Below are positions 1-8,950 of a stretch of 64,000 nt of DNA, one piece after another (positions within the stretch are counted from its first letter, which is position 1; each line of letters opens with the position of its first letter). A model generated the notes under the pieces. It saw nothing but the letters and a program-made list of their open reading frames with translations. It searched no databases and had not been told where the DNA came from. The position numbers were made by a program, and so were the translations under genes. The DNA comes from Oikopleura dioica (Eukaryota; Chordata; Appendicularia; Copelata; Oikopleuridae). The stretch covers positions 62,001-126,000 of the forward strand of contig CAJRAX010000007.1 in NCBI GenBank assembly GCA_907165135.1. Reading direction: 5' to 3'.

Positions 1-1153
1 GAATTTTTTTTAATTTTTTTTTTATTTTTATGAATTGTACATCATCTGAAAACGCCAAAAAACGCATCAGAATTTTTCTTAATTTTTTTTTGATTTTTTG
101 AACTGTTAATTATCTAAAAACGCCAAAAAACGCATCAGAAATTTTTTTCAATTTTTGTTTTTATTTTTTTGAACTGTAAATCATCTGAAAACGCCAAAAA
201 ACGCATCAGAATTTTTCTTAATTTTTTCGATTTTTTGAGCTGTAAATTATCTAAAACGCCAAAAACGCATCAGAATTTTTCTTAATTTTTTCGATTTTTT
301 GAACTGTAAATCATCTGTAACCGCCAAAAACGCATCAGAATTTTTTAATTTTTTATTTTTATGAATTGTAAATCATCTGAAAACGCCAAAAACGCATCAG
401 AATTTTTCTTAATTTTTTCGATTTTTTGAACTGTAAATCATCTGAAAACGCCAAAAACGCATCAGAATTTTTTTAATTTTTTATTTTTATGAATTGTAAA
501 TCATCTAAAAACGCCAAAAAACGCATCAGAATTTTTCTTAATTTTTTTCGATTTTTTTGAACTGTAAATCATCTGAAAACGCCAAAAAATGCATCAGAAT
601 TTTTTTTAATTTTTTTTTTTTATTTTTATGAACTGTAAATCATCTGAAAACGCAAAAAAACGCATCAGAATTTTTATTTATTTTTTTTTAATTTATTGAA
701 CTGTTAATCATCTAAAAACGCAAAAAAACGCATAAGAATTGATATTTATTTTTTTTTATTTTTATGAACTGTAAATCATCTGAAAACGCCAAAAAACGCA
801 TCAGAATTTCTTTTTTTTATTTTTATGAACTGTAAATTATCTGAAAACGCCAAAAAACGCATCAGAATTTTTTAATTTTTTTATTTTTATGAACTGTAAA
901 TCATCTGAAAACGCCAAAAACGCATCAGAATTTTTTTCTTATTTTTATGAACTGTAAATCATCTGAAAACGCCAAAAACGCATCAGAATTTTTCTTAATT
1001 TTTTCGATTTTTTGAACTGTAAATTATCTGAAAACGCCAAAAAACGCATCAGAATTTTTTAATTTTTTATTTTTATGAACTGTAAATCATCTGAGAACGC
1101 CAAAAAACGCATCAGAATTTTTCTTAATTTTTTTTCGATTTTTTTGAACTGTA
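1..1153 (+). repeat. Satellite A, block 1 (tandem ~60-70 bp monomers)
   Basis: Tandem monomers share a core GAACTGTAAATCATCTGAAA followed by ACGCCAAAAAACGCATCAGA and a T-rich tail of variable length. Two tail types recur: one with TTCGATTTTTTGAAC and one with TTTATTTTTATGAAC, often alternating. Short open frames across it (translations with NCKSSENAKKR) are only the satellite read as codons. The last five bases, CTGTA at 1149-1153, are the left target duplication of element 1. Confidence 0.95.
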
Positions 1154-1330
1154 TGATAATAATAGGCAAAAGAACAATACAAAAAATCGAAAAAAAAATT
1201 ATTCTTTATCACGGCCCGTTTTCGCCAATTCGGATAATTATTTGCATGAAAATCACGAATGCGTTAAATCGGACATTGGAGCCAGTTCGAATTCTGCTGG
1301 TAAAAATGAGACCATTTTTATCTTATTTTT

Positions 1331-1346
1331 GTAACGTACGCGTTAT
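1331..1346 (+). promoter_or_regulatory. TACG-loop hairpin in element 1 LTR
   Basis: GTAACG, loop TACG, CGTTAT forms a 5-6 bp stem. The same loop with different but complementary stems is found in the LTRs of elements 3/4/6, 5 and the solo LTR, and an imperfect one in element 2. The second copy is at 8089-8104. It could act as RNA structure or as a protein site in DNA; its role is unknown. Confidence 0.5.
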
Positions 1347-1360
1347 CACAAAACTCTGAA

Positions 1361-1388
1361 GGCACATTAGCCACCCGCTTATGCGGTT
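1361..1388 (+). promoter_or_regulatory. Conserved GGCACATTAGCC block plus hairpin
   Basis: GGCACATTAGCC (1361-1372) is identical in LTRs of elements 1, 2 and 5. In all three it is followed directly by a hairpin, here ACCCGC/GCGGT with a TTAT loop. The hairpin sequences differ between lineages while pairing is kept. It lies about 200 bp into the LTR, so it may mark the RNA start or end region (inference). Confidence 0.45.
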
Positions 1389-1572
1389 TTGTTAACCCTT
1401 TTCAGTATTTCTAGGATTCCGAATTTATTCTTTGCTCAAATTTAATTTCACCTTTCTTAACTTATTTTGAACTTTCAATTTATCCTGTAAGTATCTACTG
1501 AACGATTCTCGCTGGACTCATCCCCTTCCCTTACTCGACAAGCTGTATGGACTTTCATCCTCTCGCAGAGTT

Positions 1573-1631
1573 CCGCTTTTGCGGCTTGACACTGTGACCC
1601 CGTGCCCCGCGGGATGGCGGTGTCAGTAAGT
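1573..1631 (+). promoter_or_regulatory. Paired hairpins followed by GTAAGT in element 1 LTR
   Basis: CCGC-TTTT-GCGG (1573-1584) is followed by a larger hairpin with outer stem TGACAC (1587-1592) and GTGTCA (1620-1625) and an inner CCCG/CGGG stem. GTAAGT, a good 5' splice-site match, begins at 1626. Element 5 has the same arrangement with a compensatory base-pair change in the outer stem. The copy in the 3' LTR is at 8331-8389. Confidence 0.5.
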
Positions 1632-2191
1632 GCTCCGAGGTAGGCGACGTTTGTATGAACACTTTTTCGGCTCGATTTAAGACGACTGGCCCTCTTCTTG
1701 GATAACGACGAAAATGCGGCTTCAACAACTTCGACAGCTTCGACAACTACGACTACTACGACTTGGACAAATGCTATGGACTGACAACGATTATGGAACT
1801 GGAATCAGCAAAAATACTTATCAGAATGTGATATGGTCACATAGTGAGAAGTTGATCATTCTGATTAGTAATTATTGGCAACGAGCGGCTTTATTTTTGG
1901 GAACGAAAAATATCGAAAGAAGAAAACATGGAAGAAAATCGGTGCAACTTTCGCGGCGCCATATTTGGAAAGAAAATAAACACGCGAAATGCGTGAAATC
2001 GCCTTATTTGGAAATTTAAATATCTGCGCGAAATTTCATTTGAAAATTTGAACTTTGAAAAATCACTCTTCGTCTTACCAAAAATAATAAAGCCGTCTTC
2101 GTTATTTTTCTCGACTCATCCTTAGCAAGCTGCAATTAGCTTAATTAGTAATTTTTGATTAGCGCCAGTGAGAGAACGCAGAATTTGCATC

Positions 2192-3310
2192 ATGGGGACC
2201 GCGGACGACACGAGTCCAAAATTCAAGGTAAAATTGCCTGAAGAACTACTTTTTCAACCTTTTCCTTCCCTTAATCCGAGGCAGCTTTTTCGAGCGGAAA
2301 TGTTAACCTATGAATTTATTCTTTCGAAAAATAATTTGAGCGATAAAATTACAGCAATGCGTAAAATTTTTGAGAGAAGCATTAGCGATCATGGAAGAAA
2401 TTCGGATAAAGATGACCTCCTTCGTTCTTTTGAGCGACAAGCAGTTGACTGCATTCGTAATAATTGTTCAAATGATTTTTTGTCGAATTACGGGAGGGAA
2501 ATGGCGAATTTTGAGAGCGAAAAAGACGCATGGAATTTTCTTGAATCGCTTTTTGGAAAGGAGAGTGAAGAGGATAAACGGGAAAGAGCCAAACAAGAAC
2601 TAGAGAATCTGACTCGCCGCTCTGAGATGAATGAAAAATTTTCGTCTTCTTTAGCTCGAGTTGAGTCGGTCGCAAAATTAATCTCGGACAAATCAGACGC
2701 AGTCAATTTTATCGTTGATAATCATTTTATGAGAAATATTGAGCCGGCAAATAAATCTTTTCTTCGAGATCATGGATATAGTAAGAAAACAACCAAAGAA
2801 ATTGTCGATTTTCTTGATTCACGAGAACGTTATTTGCATGTCAATGTTTCTGCTGTGCAAAATAATGATCTGGCGACATTCGTTGACAGAACTAGTGATC
2901 TTCTTGATAATAAACTAAGTTTGATGGAGCAAAATTATGATAAAAAGACTCAAGAACTTCATGAAACAATCAAAAAATTGACAGCGACAGTTTCAAAACT
3001 CGAGCTAGAAAATAAGACGAGAGCGGCTAGGGGAAGCGACCGTAACATTCAGGGAGCGGCTCAGATTCAGGCAAATTCGTCTCCCCAGTTTTTTCCTCAA
3101 TCACCGGGTTTTTTTGGAGCTCAAAACGGTTTTACGGGTTTCCAGGGCTTCCCTCAGCGTAATCCTTTTTGTTTCAATTGCCGACAACCTGGTCATTTTA
3201 AGTCTCGATGTCCATCAATTAAATGCTACGAATGTAATCAATTAGGCCATGTCGGCCGTTTATGCCCCACCAAAAAAAGCCCCAACGATCAATCTAACTC
3301 AAAAAACTAG
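2192..3310 (+). CDS. gag: Gag polyprotein, element 1
   Basis: This is a 372-residue structural protein that forms the particle and packages element RNA. The start chosen is the ATG at 2192, on the LTR/PBS boundary, where the homologous frames of elements 3, 4 and 5 also begin. An in-frame upstream start at 2168 lies inside the LTR and is not shared. An alpha-helical capsid-like region covers about residues 10-220 and is followed by a charged, coiled-coil-like stretch (about 225-285) and a Q/P/F-rich linker. Two CX2CX4HX4C zinc knuckles sit at 327-340 (CFNCRQPGHFKSRC) and 345-358 (CYECNQLGHVGRLC). The frame is uninterrupted and ends TCA AAA AAC TAG, the frameshift heptamer plus stop. It is close to element 5 Gag, with a CYEC second knuckle in both. 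Confidence 0.92.
   Translation: MGTADDTSPKFKVKLPEELLFQPFPSLNPRQLFRAEMLTYEFILSKNNLSDKITAMRKIFERSISDHGRNSDKDDLLRSFERQAVDCIRNNCSNDFLSNYGREMANFESEKDAWNFLESLFGKESEEDKRERAKQELENLTRRSEMNEKFSSSLARVESVAKLISDKSDAVNFIVDNHFMRNIEPANKSFLRDHGYSKKTTKEIVDFLDSRERYLHVNVSAVQNNDLATFVDRTSDLLDNKLSLMEQNYDKKTQELHETIKKLTATVSKLELENKTRAARGSDRNIQGAAQIQANSSPQFFPQSPGFFGAQNGFTGFQGFPQRNPFCFNCRQPGHFKSRCPSIKCYECNQLGHVGRLCPTKKSPNDQSNSKN
2193..2210 (+). other. Primer-binding site of element 1
   Basis: TGGGGACCGCGGACG begins directly after the LTR with no spacer, as expected for pairing with the CCA end of a tRNA. The LTR end supplies the A, and this TGG the TG, of the gag start codon. I could not identify the tRNA by eye. Confidence 0.6.
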
Positions 3311-3346
3311 ATGCGTGGACCAATTCTGGCCAAATTATGGTTCCAC
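3301..3346 (+). promoter_or_regulatory. -1 ribosomal frameshift signal, element 1
   Basis: The heptamer A AAA AAC (3301-3307) is in the zero frame of gag and touches the TAG stop. Seven bases later GTGGACC (3315-3321) pairs with GGTTCCAC (3339-3346), leaving one bulged base and a 17-base loop. Pol lies in the -1 frame, open from 3298. Element 5 has the homologous hairpin with compensatory changes. Confidence 0.85.
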
Positions 3347-6300
3347 AAATATCTGTAAATAAAGTAGGAAATCAATTTTACGTAAATGCAAAAATTTTTG
3401 ACTGTACTTCACGCTTTCTCCTTGACACAGGTTCTCAATTGAACCTGATTAATCACAAAAAAATCCCAAAAAAGATAAAAATAGAAAAAACTAATATAAA
3501 TGTTGTAAATTATTCTGGCGATAAAATAGACATTCTGGGCAAAGTAGAGGGTGACATTATTATTGATAACGTATCCTGGGGAAAATCGACCTATTATGTT
3601 GTTTCTGACCGTCTAAGTCCAATTTTAGGCGTTCCCGCACTTGTAGACAACGAGATTTTGATCAATTTAAAGCGGAAAAGAATGATTAAAGCGGGGCCTA
3701 TTGAAAGATTTGCGAGTCTAAATAAAGTCACAGTACCCAAAGAAACGGATAATGAGGAATTCTTCGAGGGGACCTTGCAAGAAACTTTTACCTTTCGCCC
3801 GAAATCCGAATCAATAATTGATCTTTTTGTTCCTAATCTTTGTTCGACAAAAAACCTCTTTTTCGAAAATTCGAATCTTGGCGAGTCTAAATTACAGTTA
3901 ATTCCGTCATTTCAGACGGTTGATTCTGAAAGTCCTGTTTTCCGGTTGTTAGTGATCAACCCAACAGACGCTTCAATAAAAATTCCGAATGGAACTGTTC
4001 TTGTGAAGCTTTTCGAAATTTGCGAGGTAGCGCGAATTAAAGAATCTTCCCTCGGACATCTTAAAAATATCGAGGTGGGAAATATTTCGTGTCCGGAAGT
4101 CAAAAAGGAATTTTATGAATCACTCTACGAAAATGGATTTTTATTTCTTGACAATGATGATGCTTTGCCAGCATGCTCGATTGAAAAATTTTCGATCGAA
4201 ACGAATTGTACCCAGCCTATTTCATCCCATCCCTACCGGACTCCGTTCAGTCTCCGGGGAGTTCTCAAATCGATCCTAACCAGTCAGATTAAAAATAAAA
4301 TGATTGAGCCCTGCTCAAGTCCCTGGAATAGCCCTTCACTTTTGGTTAGAAAAAAAACAGGAGATTTTCGTCTTGTTGTCGATCTTAGGAAGTTAAATGA
4401 CGTTACAACTCAGATGCATTACCCCCTTCCCAATCTTTAAGATTCTCTTTCGTATCTTGAAAAGAGCAAAATTTTTTCAAGCATAGATCTTATCAAGGGA
4501 TTCCACCAGGTTGAATTGGACGAGAAATCGAAAGATTTAACAGCCTTTAGTAACGAATTCGGCCAATTTCGATATTTAAGAATGCCGATGGGTTGTAGAA
4601 ATGCGCCTGCGTTTTTTTATGCGCATTATGGACAAGGCTCTTGCGGATGTTGATAAATCTGAGATAATTTGTTATATGGACGATGTCTTGTGCCATAGTA
4701 AAACGGAAAGGGAGCATCTTAATATTCTCAAAAAATTTTTTATGATTCTTAACGCCAATAATCTGCGTATTCACTCCCGGAAAGCTTCTTTTTTCACGAA
4801 ATCGACTAAATTTTGCGGCTATGTAATTTCGGACGGAAACGTTTCTCCTTCGCCAGATAAAATTGAAGCTATTAAAAATCTCAAAATTCCAAATTCAAAA
4901 GAAACCGCACAAAGTCTTTTTGGGCTTTTAAATTATCATCGAAGATTTATTAGAAATTTCGCAAAAATAGCGCTTCCGATTACAAAAACTTATCGAAACA
5001 ATTTCTCTTGGACTAACGAAGCATCTAAGGCCTTAATCGAATTAAAAGAAATTATCTGCGATAGAGCCTTGAAACTTAAAATTCCCCCGGCAAGTGAATG
5101 TAGATTTGTTATGGAATCGGATGCGTCCCAGAATGGATACGGAGGTGTGTTATATATTTGTGATTTTGAAAATGAGAATCACTGCCAACATGATCATTCG
5201 GCTGATTGTCTTGTACCGGTTAGTTACCATAGCGGAAATTTTAATGAGACACAGCAGAAATATACGATAATTGAAAAAGAACTGTTTTCAGGGAAATCAT
5301 GTATGGAAAAATGGTCTGTTTATTTGGCATTTCGAACCTTTGACTGGATAACTGATAACTCAAACATAAAATACATTCGAACGCTAAGGACAAATAACCA
5401 AAAAATTTCGCGTTGGATAACTGAAATTCAGGGATTCTCTTTTAATATAATTCTTAAATCCACAAATAGAATGAAAGTAAGTGATTGTCTTAGTAGAAAT
5501 ATATCATTGGAAAATTCACGTGCTTCAATTAATAGAGTAAATTTCGTGGAGAGCGAATTAGCAGATTTACAAAAACTCGATCCTATTCTTTCACAAATCA
5601 TTAAATTCGTAAAAATCGATCGTTGGCCGAATAACCCAAAAAATGAGATATTATTTTACTGGCTCTTAAGGGAAAATCTCTCAATGACAGAAAATGACGA
5701 GCTTGTTTATCATGATTGCTTTGGTAACAAACGCTACCCCATTCCCACAAATTTAGAATCAGAAATAGTCCAAAACTACCACGATTACTGTCACTCAGGA
5801 ATCGATCAAACTTTTTCTAAGATATCTTCAAAATACATTTGGCCAAAAATGAGGGAGAAAATAAAAGAATTCATAAGATCCTGCGATTTTTGTCAGAAAG
5901 ATAAGCCAAATTTTCACCCAAATAAAGCGCCAATTCTTTCGTTTAAAACCCCTAATGGGCCCTTCGAAGTTTTCGGTTTTGATCTTATAACGCTTCCCCC
6001 AACTGATTTAGGTCATAAATACGTTATGGTTATGATTGATTTTTTCTCTAAATTTGCGTACTGTGAGCCACTACGATCACGCGACTCAAAGCATCTTCTC
6101 GACAAATTTAAATCAGTTATTTTTAAAAATCCATTCTTTCCGAAATACGTTGTTTTAGATAACGCTCGGGAACATAATGAAATTGCTAAATTTATGAAGG
6201 AAAATAATATTGAGCCCCATTTTACGCCACCAAGACATCCGTCTTCTAACGGACAAGTTGAAAATTACAATCGAACACTCAAAAGTAGATTGCGGGCAAG

Positions 6301-7858
6301 AACAAATTATGAAAATTGGGACCTGATGCTACAAGAAATTGTTCATGATTTAAATAATTCTCTTCATTCAGTTACTAAAACAACTCCTTTCTCTATCCAA
6401 TTAGGCGTTAAGAATTCGCATAATATTTTTGATTCAAATTTTCGAACATATAATGAAAAAAGCGACATTAATTTCAAAGACATTAAAAACCTTTTAGATG
6501 CCGAAAAACAGCTAAGAATTTCTAAATTTTCGAACCCTCGATTTCAACAATATAATTTAGGCGAACTCGTTCTAATGAAGAATTTTGAATCAAAAAAACC
6601 GGCTTTTTTAGGCCCATTCAAAATCATTGAAAAATCAAAGGAAGGTACTTGGTACAAAATTGAAGCTAATCATAAAATATATCGTCGGCATGCTGATGAT
6701 CTTAAGAAATACATTTTAAGAGAAGATAAAAGCCATGAATTCATTCCAAAAAAATCTGAGATCAAAAATAATGACGTTATGATTCAAAATTTTGGTTACC
6801 CGACAGAGACAAGTTTTTGCATTATTTCTGATGATTCAACCATAGAAACAAAAGAAGAGAAAAAACTTGATGAAATTTCAGAAATGATGGTCGAGACGAT
6901 CACGAACTCAATATTTTTTAGTTTTCTTGAAGAATTAATAGTTTCCACGGAGGAATCATCAGAGGAGTGTAGCTCGGTAATTTCGGTTATTGAAAACAAT
7001 GATGCTGATGATAAACTCGAAGTTATTTCGAATTCGTCCTTCTCGGAATTACCAAAACCAGATATTTCGGAAATACGGGAGGAGACCCAGGATTTTACTG
7101 ATACGGATTGTGAGACTGAAAACGACCCTAGTATGTTTGAAGTGACGCTGAGTGAGGCTGAGGAGGAGCCCGTAGATTTGAGCCCTAAAGAAAATGAAGA
7201 TCCTCATTTAACATCATACAGTAGATTAGATATTTCGGGAAATTATAATTTTCAAACAAAGAAACGAGTAAGAGAGTCATCAAAAGATTCTAATCCAGAG
7301 GCAAAAATTCCAAATTTAAACGAAATTGATAATTTTGAAATAATCGAGGATGATTCTATGGATTTTTCGCTCGCAATAAAATTCGAAAACGAAAACCAGG
7401 CATTTTTTGACCAACTTGATGAAAAATACAAAGATTTTAGAGCGGACATGATAATTGAAAAAGGTTGCGTTCTTAAATTGGGCGAATTAACAAAATTGAC
7501 TCTGTTTTATATACTTGATAAGTTTGAGGTTGAATACGAGGCGAGCAGTAATGCATCGGAACTAAAAATTAAAATACGAGAGTACATTAAAAGAAATTAC
7601 CCGAATTGGCGAAAAAGTAATTCAGGCGAGTATTTATTCCTTTCAGTTTTAAATTTGAAAGAAGATAAACTCTTGCATGAATTATCGAAACCCGAATTAA
7701 AGGTCCTTATTGCTCAGTATAATCTGCCACAATCTTTGATAAAAACAAGCAAATCGGAAATGCAATTTTTCATTATGGAATCCTTCGCTTCTATGTATCC
7801 AAACCACCCAAAAAAATCAAATGACCTTCTTTTTGGACCAAGCATATTCAAAGAATAA
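3307..7858 (+). pseudogene. pol: Pol polyprotein of element 1 (one nonsense codon, one frameshift)
   Basis: The frame is entered by -1 frameshifting; an in-frame ATG also occurs at 3337. Order: aspartic protease with LLDTGSQ (DTG codons from 3424); reverse transcriptase with VDLRKLNDV and YMDD (codons from 4673); RNase H (ESDASQNGYGG); integrase with an HHCC finger (YHDYCHSG to RSCDFC) and catalytic D-D-E (GFDLITLPP, VVLDNAREH, NGQVENYNR); a GPF module (FLGPFKII); a Ser/Glu-rich linker; KKRVRESSKDS; and a C-terminal region with two SAP-like modules ending in YPNHPKKSNDLLFGPS. Breaks: TAA at 4438-4440 where element 5 has Glu, and a T7 run at 4612-4618 where element 5 has T6. The 4552-base length is one more than a multiple of three, matching one +1 change. 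The rest is open to the stop at 7856-7858. Confidence 0.9.
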
Positions 7859-7872
7859 ATTGTTCATTGCAA

Positions 7873-7911
7873 AAAAGATGCTCCATAAAAGATGCCAAGG
7901 TTTGGCCATAC
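7873..7911 (+). promoter_or_regulatory. 3' LTR-proximal motif of element 1 (no adjacent polypurine tract)
   Basis: AAAAGATGCTC (7873-7883) is shared exactly with elements 2 and 5 at a similar distance from the 3' LTR. The bases touching the LTR are GGCCATAC, a weak match to the GTGGTCACAG or GTGGTCATAC seen in other elements. A classical purine tract next to the LTR is absent. Confidence 0.45.
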
Positions 7912-8950
7912 TGATAATAATAGGCAAAAGAACAATACAAAAAATCGAAAAAAAAATTATTCTTTATCACGGCCCGTTTTCGCCAATTCGGATAATTATT
8001 TGCATGAAAATCACGAATGCGTTAAATCGGACATTGGAGCCAGTTCGAATTCTGCTGGTAAAAATGAGACCATTTTTATCTTATTTTTGTAACGTACGCG
8101 TTATCACAAAACTCTGAAGGCACATTAGCCACCCGCTTATGCGGTTTTGTTAACCCTTTTCAGTATTTCTAGGATTCCGAATTTATTCTTTGCTCAAATT
8201 TAATTTCACCTTTCTTAACTTATTTTGAACTTTCAATTTATCCTGTAAGTATCTACTGAACGATTCTCGCTGGACTCATCCCCTTCCCTTACTCGACAAG
8301 CTGTATGGACTTTCATCCTCTCGCAGAGTTCCGCTTTTGCGGCTTGACACTGTGACCCCGTGCCCCGCGGGATGGCGGTGTCAGTAAGTGCTCCGAGGTA
8401 GGCGACGTTTGTATGAACACTTTTTCGGCTCGATTTAAGACGACTGGCCCTCTTCTTGGATAACGACGAAAATGCGGCTTCAACAACTTCGACAGCTTCG
8501 ACAACTACGACTACTACGACTTGGACAAATGCTATGGACTGACAACGATTATGGAACTGGAATCAGCAAAAATACTTATCAGAATGTGATATGGTCACAT
8601 AGTGAGAAGTTGATCATTCTGATTAGTAATTATTGGCAACGAGCGGCTTTATTTTTGGGAACGAAAAATATCGAAAGAAGAAAACATGGAAGAAAATCGG
8701 TGCAACTTTCGCGGCGCCATATTTGGAAAGAAAATAAACACGCGAAATGCGTGAAATCGCCTTATTTGGAAATTTAAACATCTGCGCGAAATTTCATTTG
8801 AAAATTTGAACTTTGAAAAATCACTCTTCGTCTTACCAAAAATAATAAAGCCGTCTTCGTTATTTTTCTCGACTCATCCTTAGCAAGCTGCAATTAGCTT
8901 AATTAGTAATTTTTGATTAGCGCCAGTGAGAAAACGCAGAATTTGCATCA
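7912..8950 (+). repeat. 3' LTR of element 1
   Basis: It is 1039 bp and matches 1154-2192 apart from the two substitutions I noticed (8779, 8932). It is followed by the target duplication CTGTA at 8951-8955. Confidence 0.95.

Larger units (their letters stand above)
1154..2192 (+). repeat. 5' LTR of element 1
   Basis: It is 1039 bp, begins TGATAATAAT and ends GCATCA, and matches 7912-8950. It holds several modules shared with other lineages: a TACG-loop hairpin (1331-1346), GGCACATTAGCC followed by a CCCGC/GCGGT hairpin (1361-1388), two adjacent hairpins and GTAAGT (1573-1631), and GGTCACATAGTGAGAAG (1835-1851). A degenerate repeat of TTATTTGGAAA with GCGCGAAAT lies near 1955-2035. The open frames inside are not conserved enough to call as genes. 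Confidence 0.95.
1154..8950 (+). mobile_element. Element 1: Ty3/gypsy-type LTR retrotransposon, nearly complete
   Basis: Two direct LTRs of 1039 bp (1154-2192 and 7912-8950) bracket gag and pol. The 5-bp target duplication CTGTA is at 1149-1153 and 8951-8955. Satellite A resumes in register after the element, so this is a clean insertion into one monomer. I saw two LTR differences (T2021 against C8779, G2174 against A8932), which points to a fairly recent insertion. Gag is open. Pol carries one nonsense codon and one frameshift. No env frame follows pol. Element 1 is the closest relative of element 5 in the window. Confidence 0.95.

Noticed and set aside
1714-2019. 101-codon frame in the element 1 LTR with an LRQLRQLR repeat
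   Set aside because: The repeat comes from CAACTTCGA-type DNA. The related element 5 peptide is in another frame, so a protein is not supported here.
2168-2191. Upstream in-frame start for gag of element 1
   Set aside because: It lies inside the LTR and is not shared. The ATG at 2192 matches the gag start of elements 3, 4 and 5 in position.
7859-7911. An env gene after pol
   Set aside because: Only about 50 bases (element 1) to 120 bases (elements 3/4) separate pol from the 3' LTR, and none contains a frame with a signal or membrane segment.
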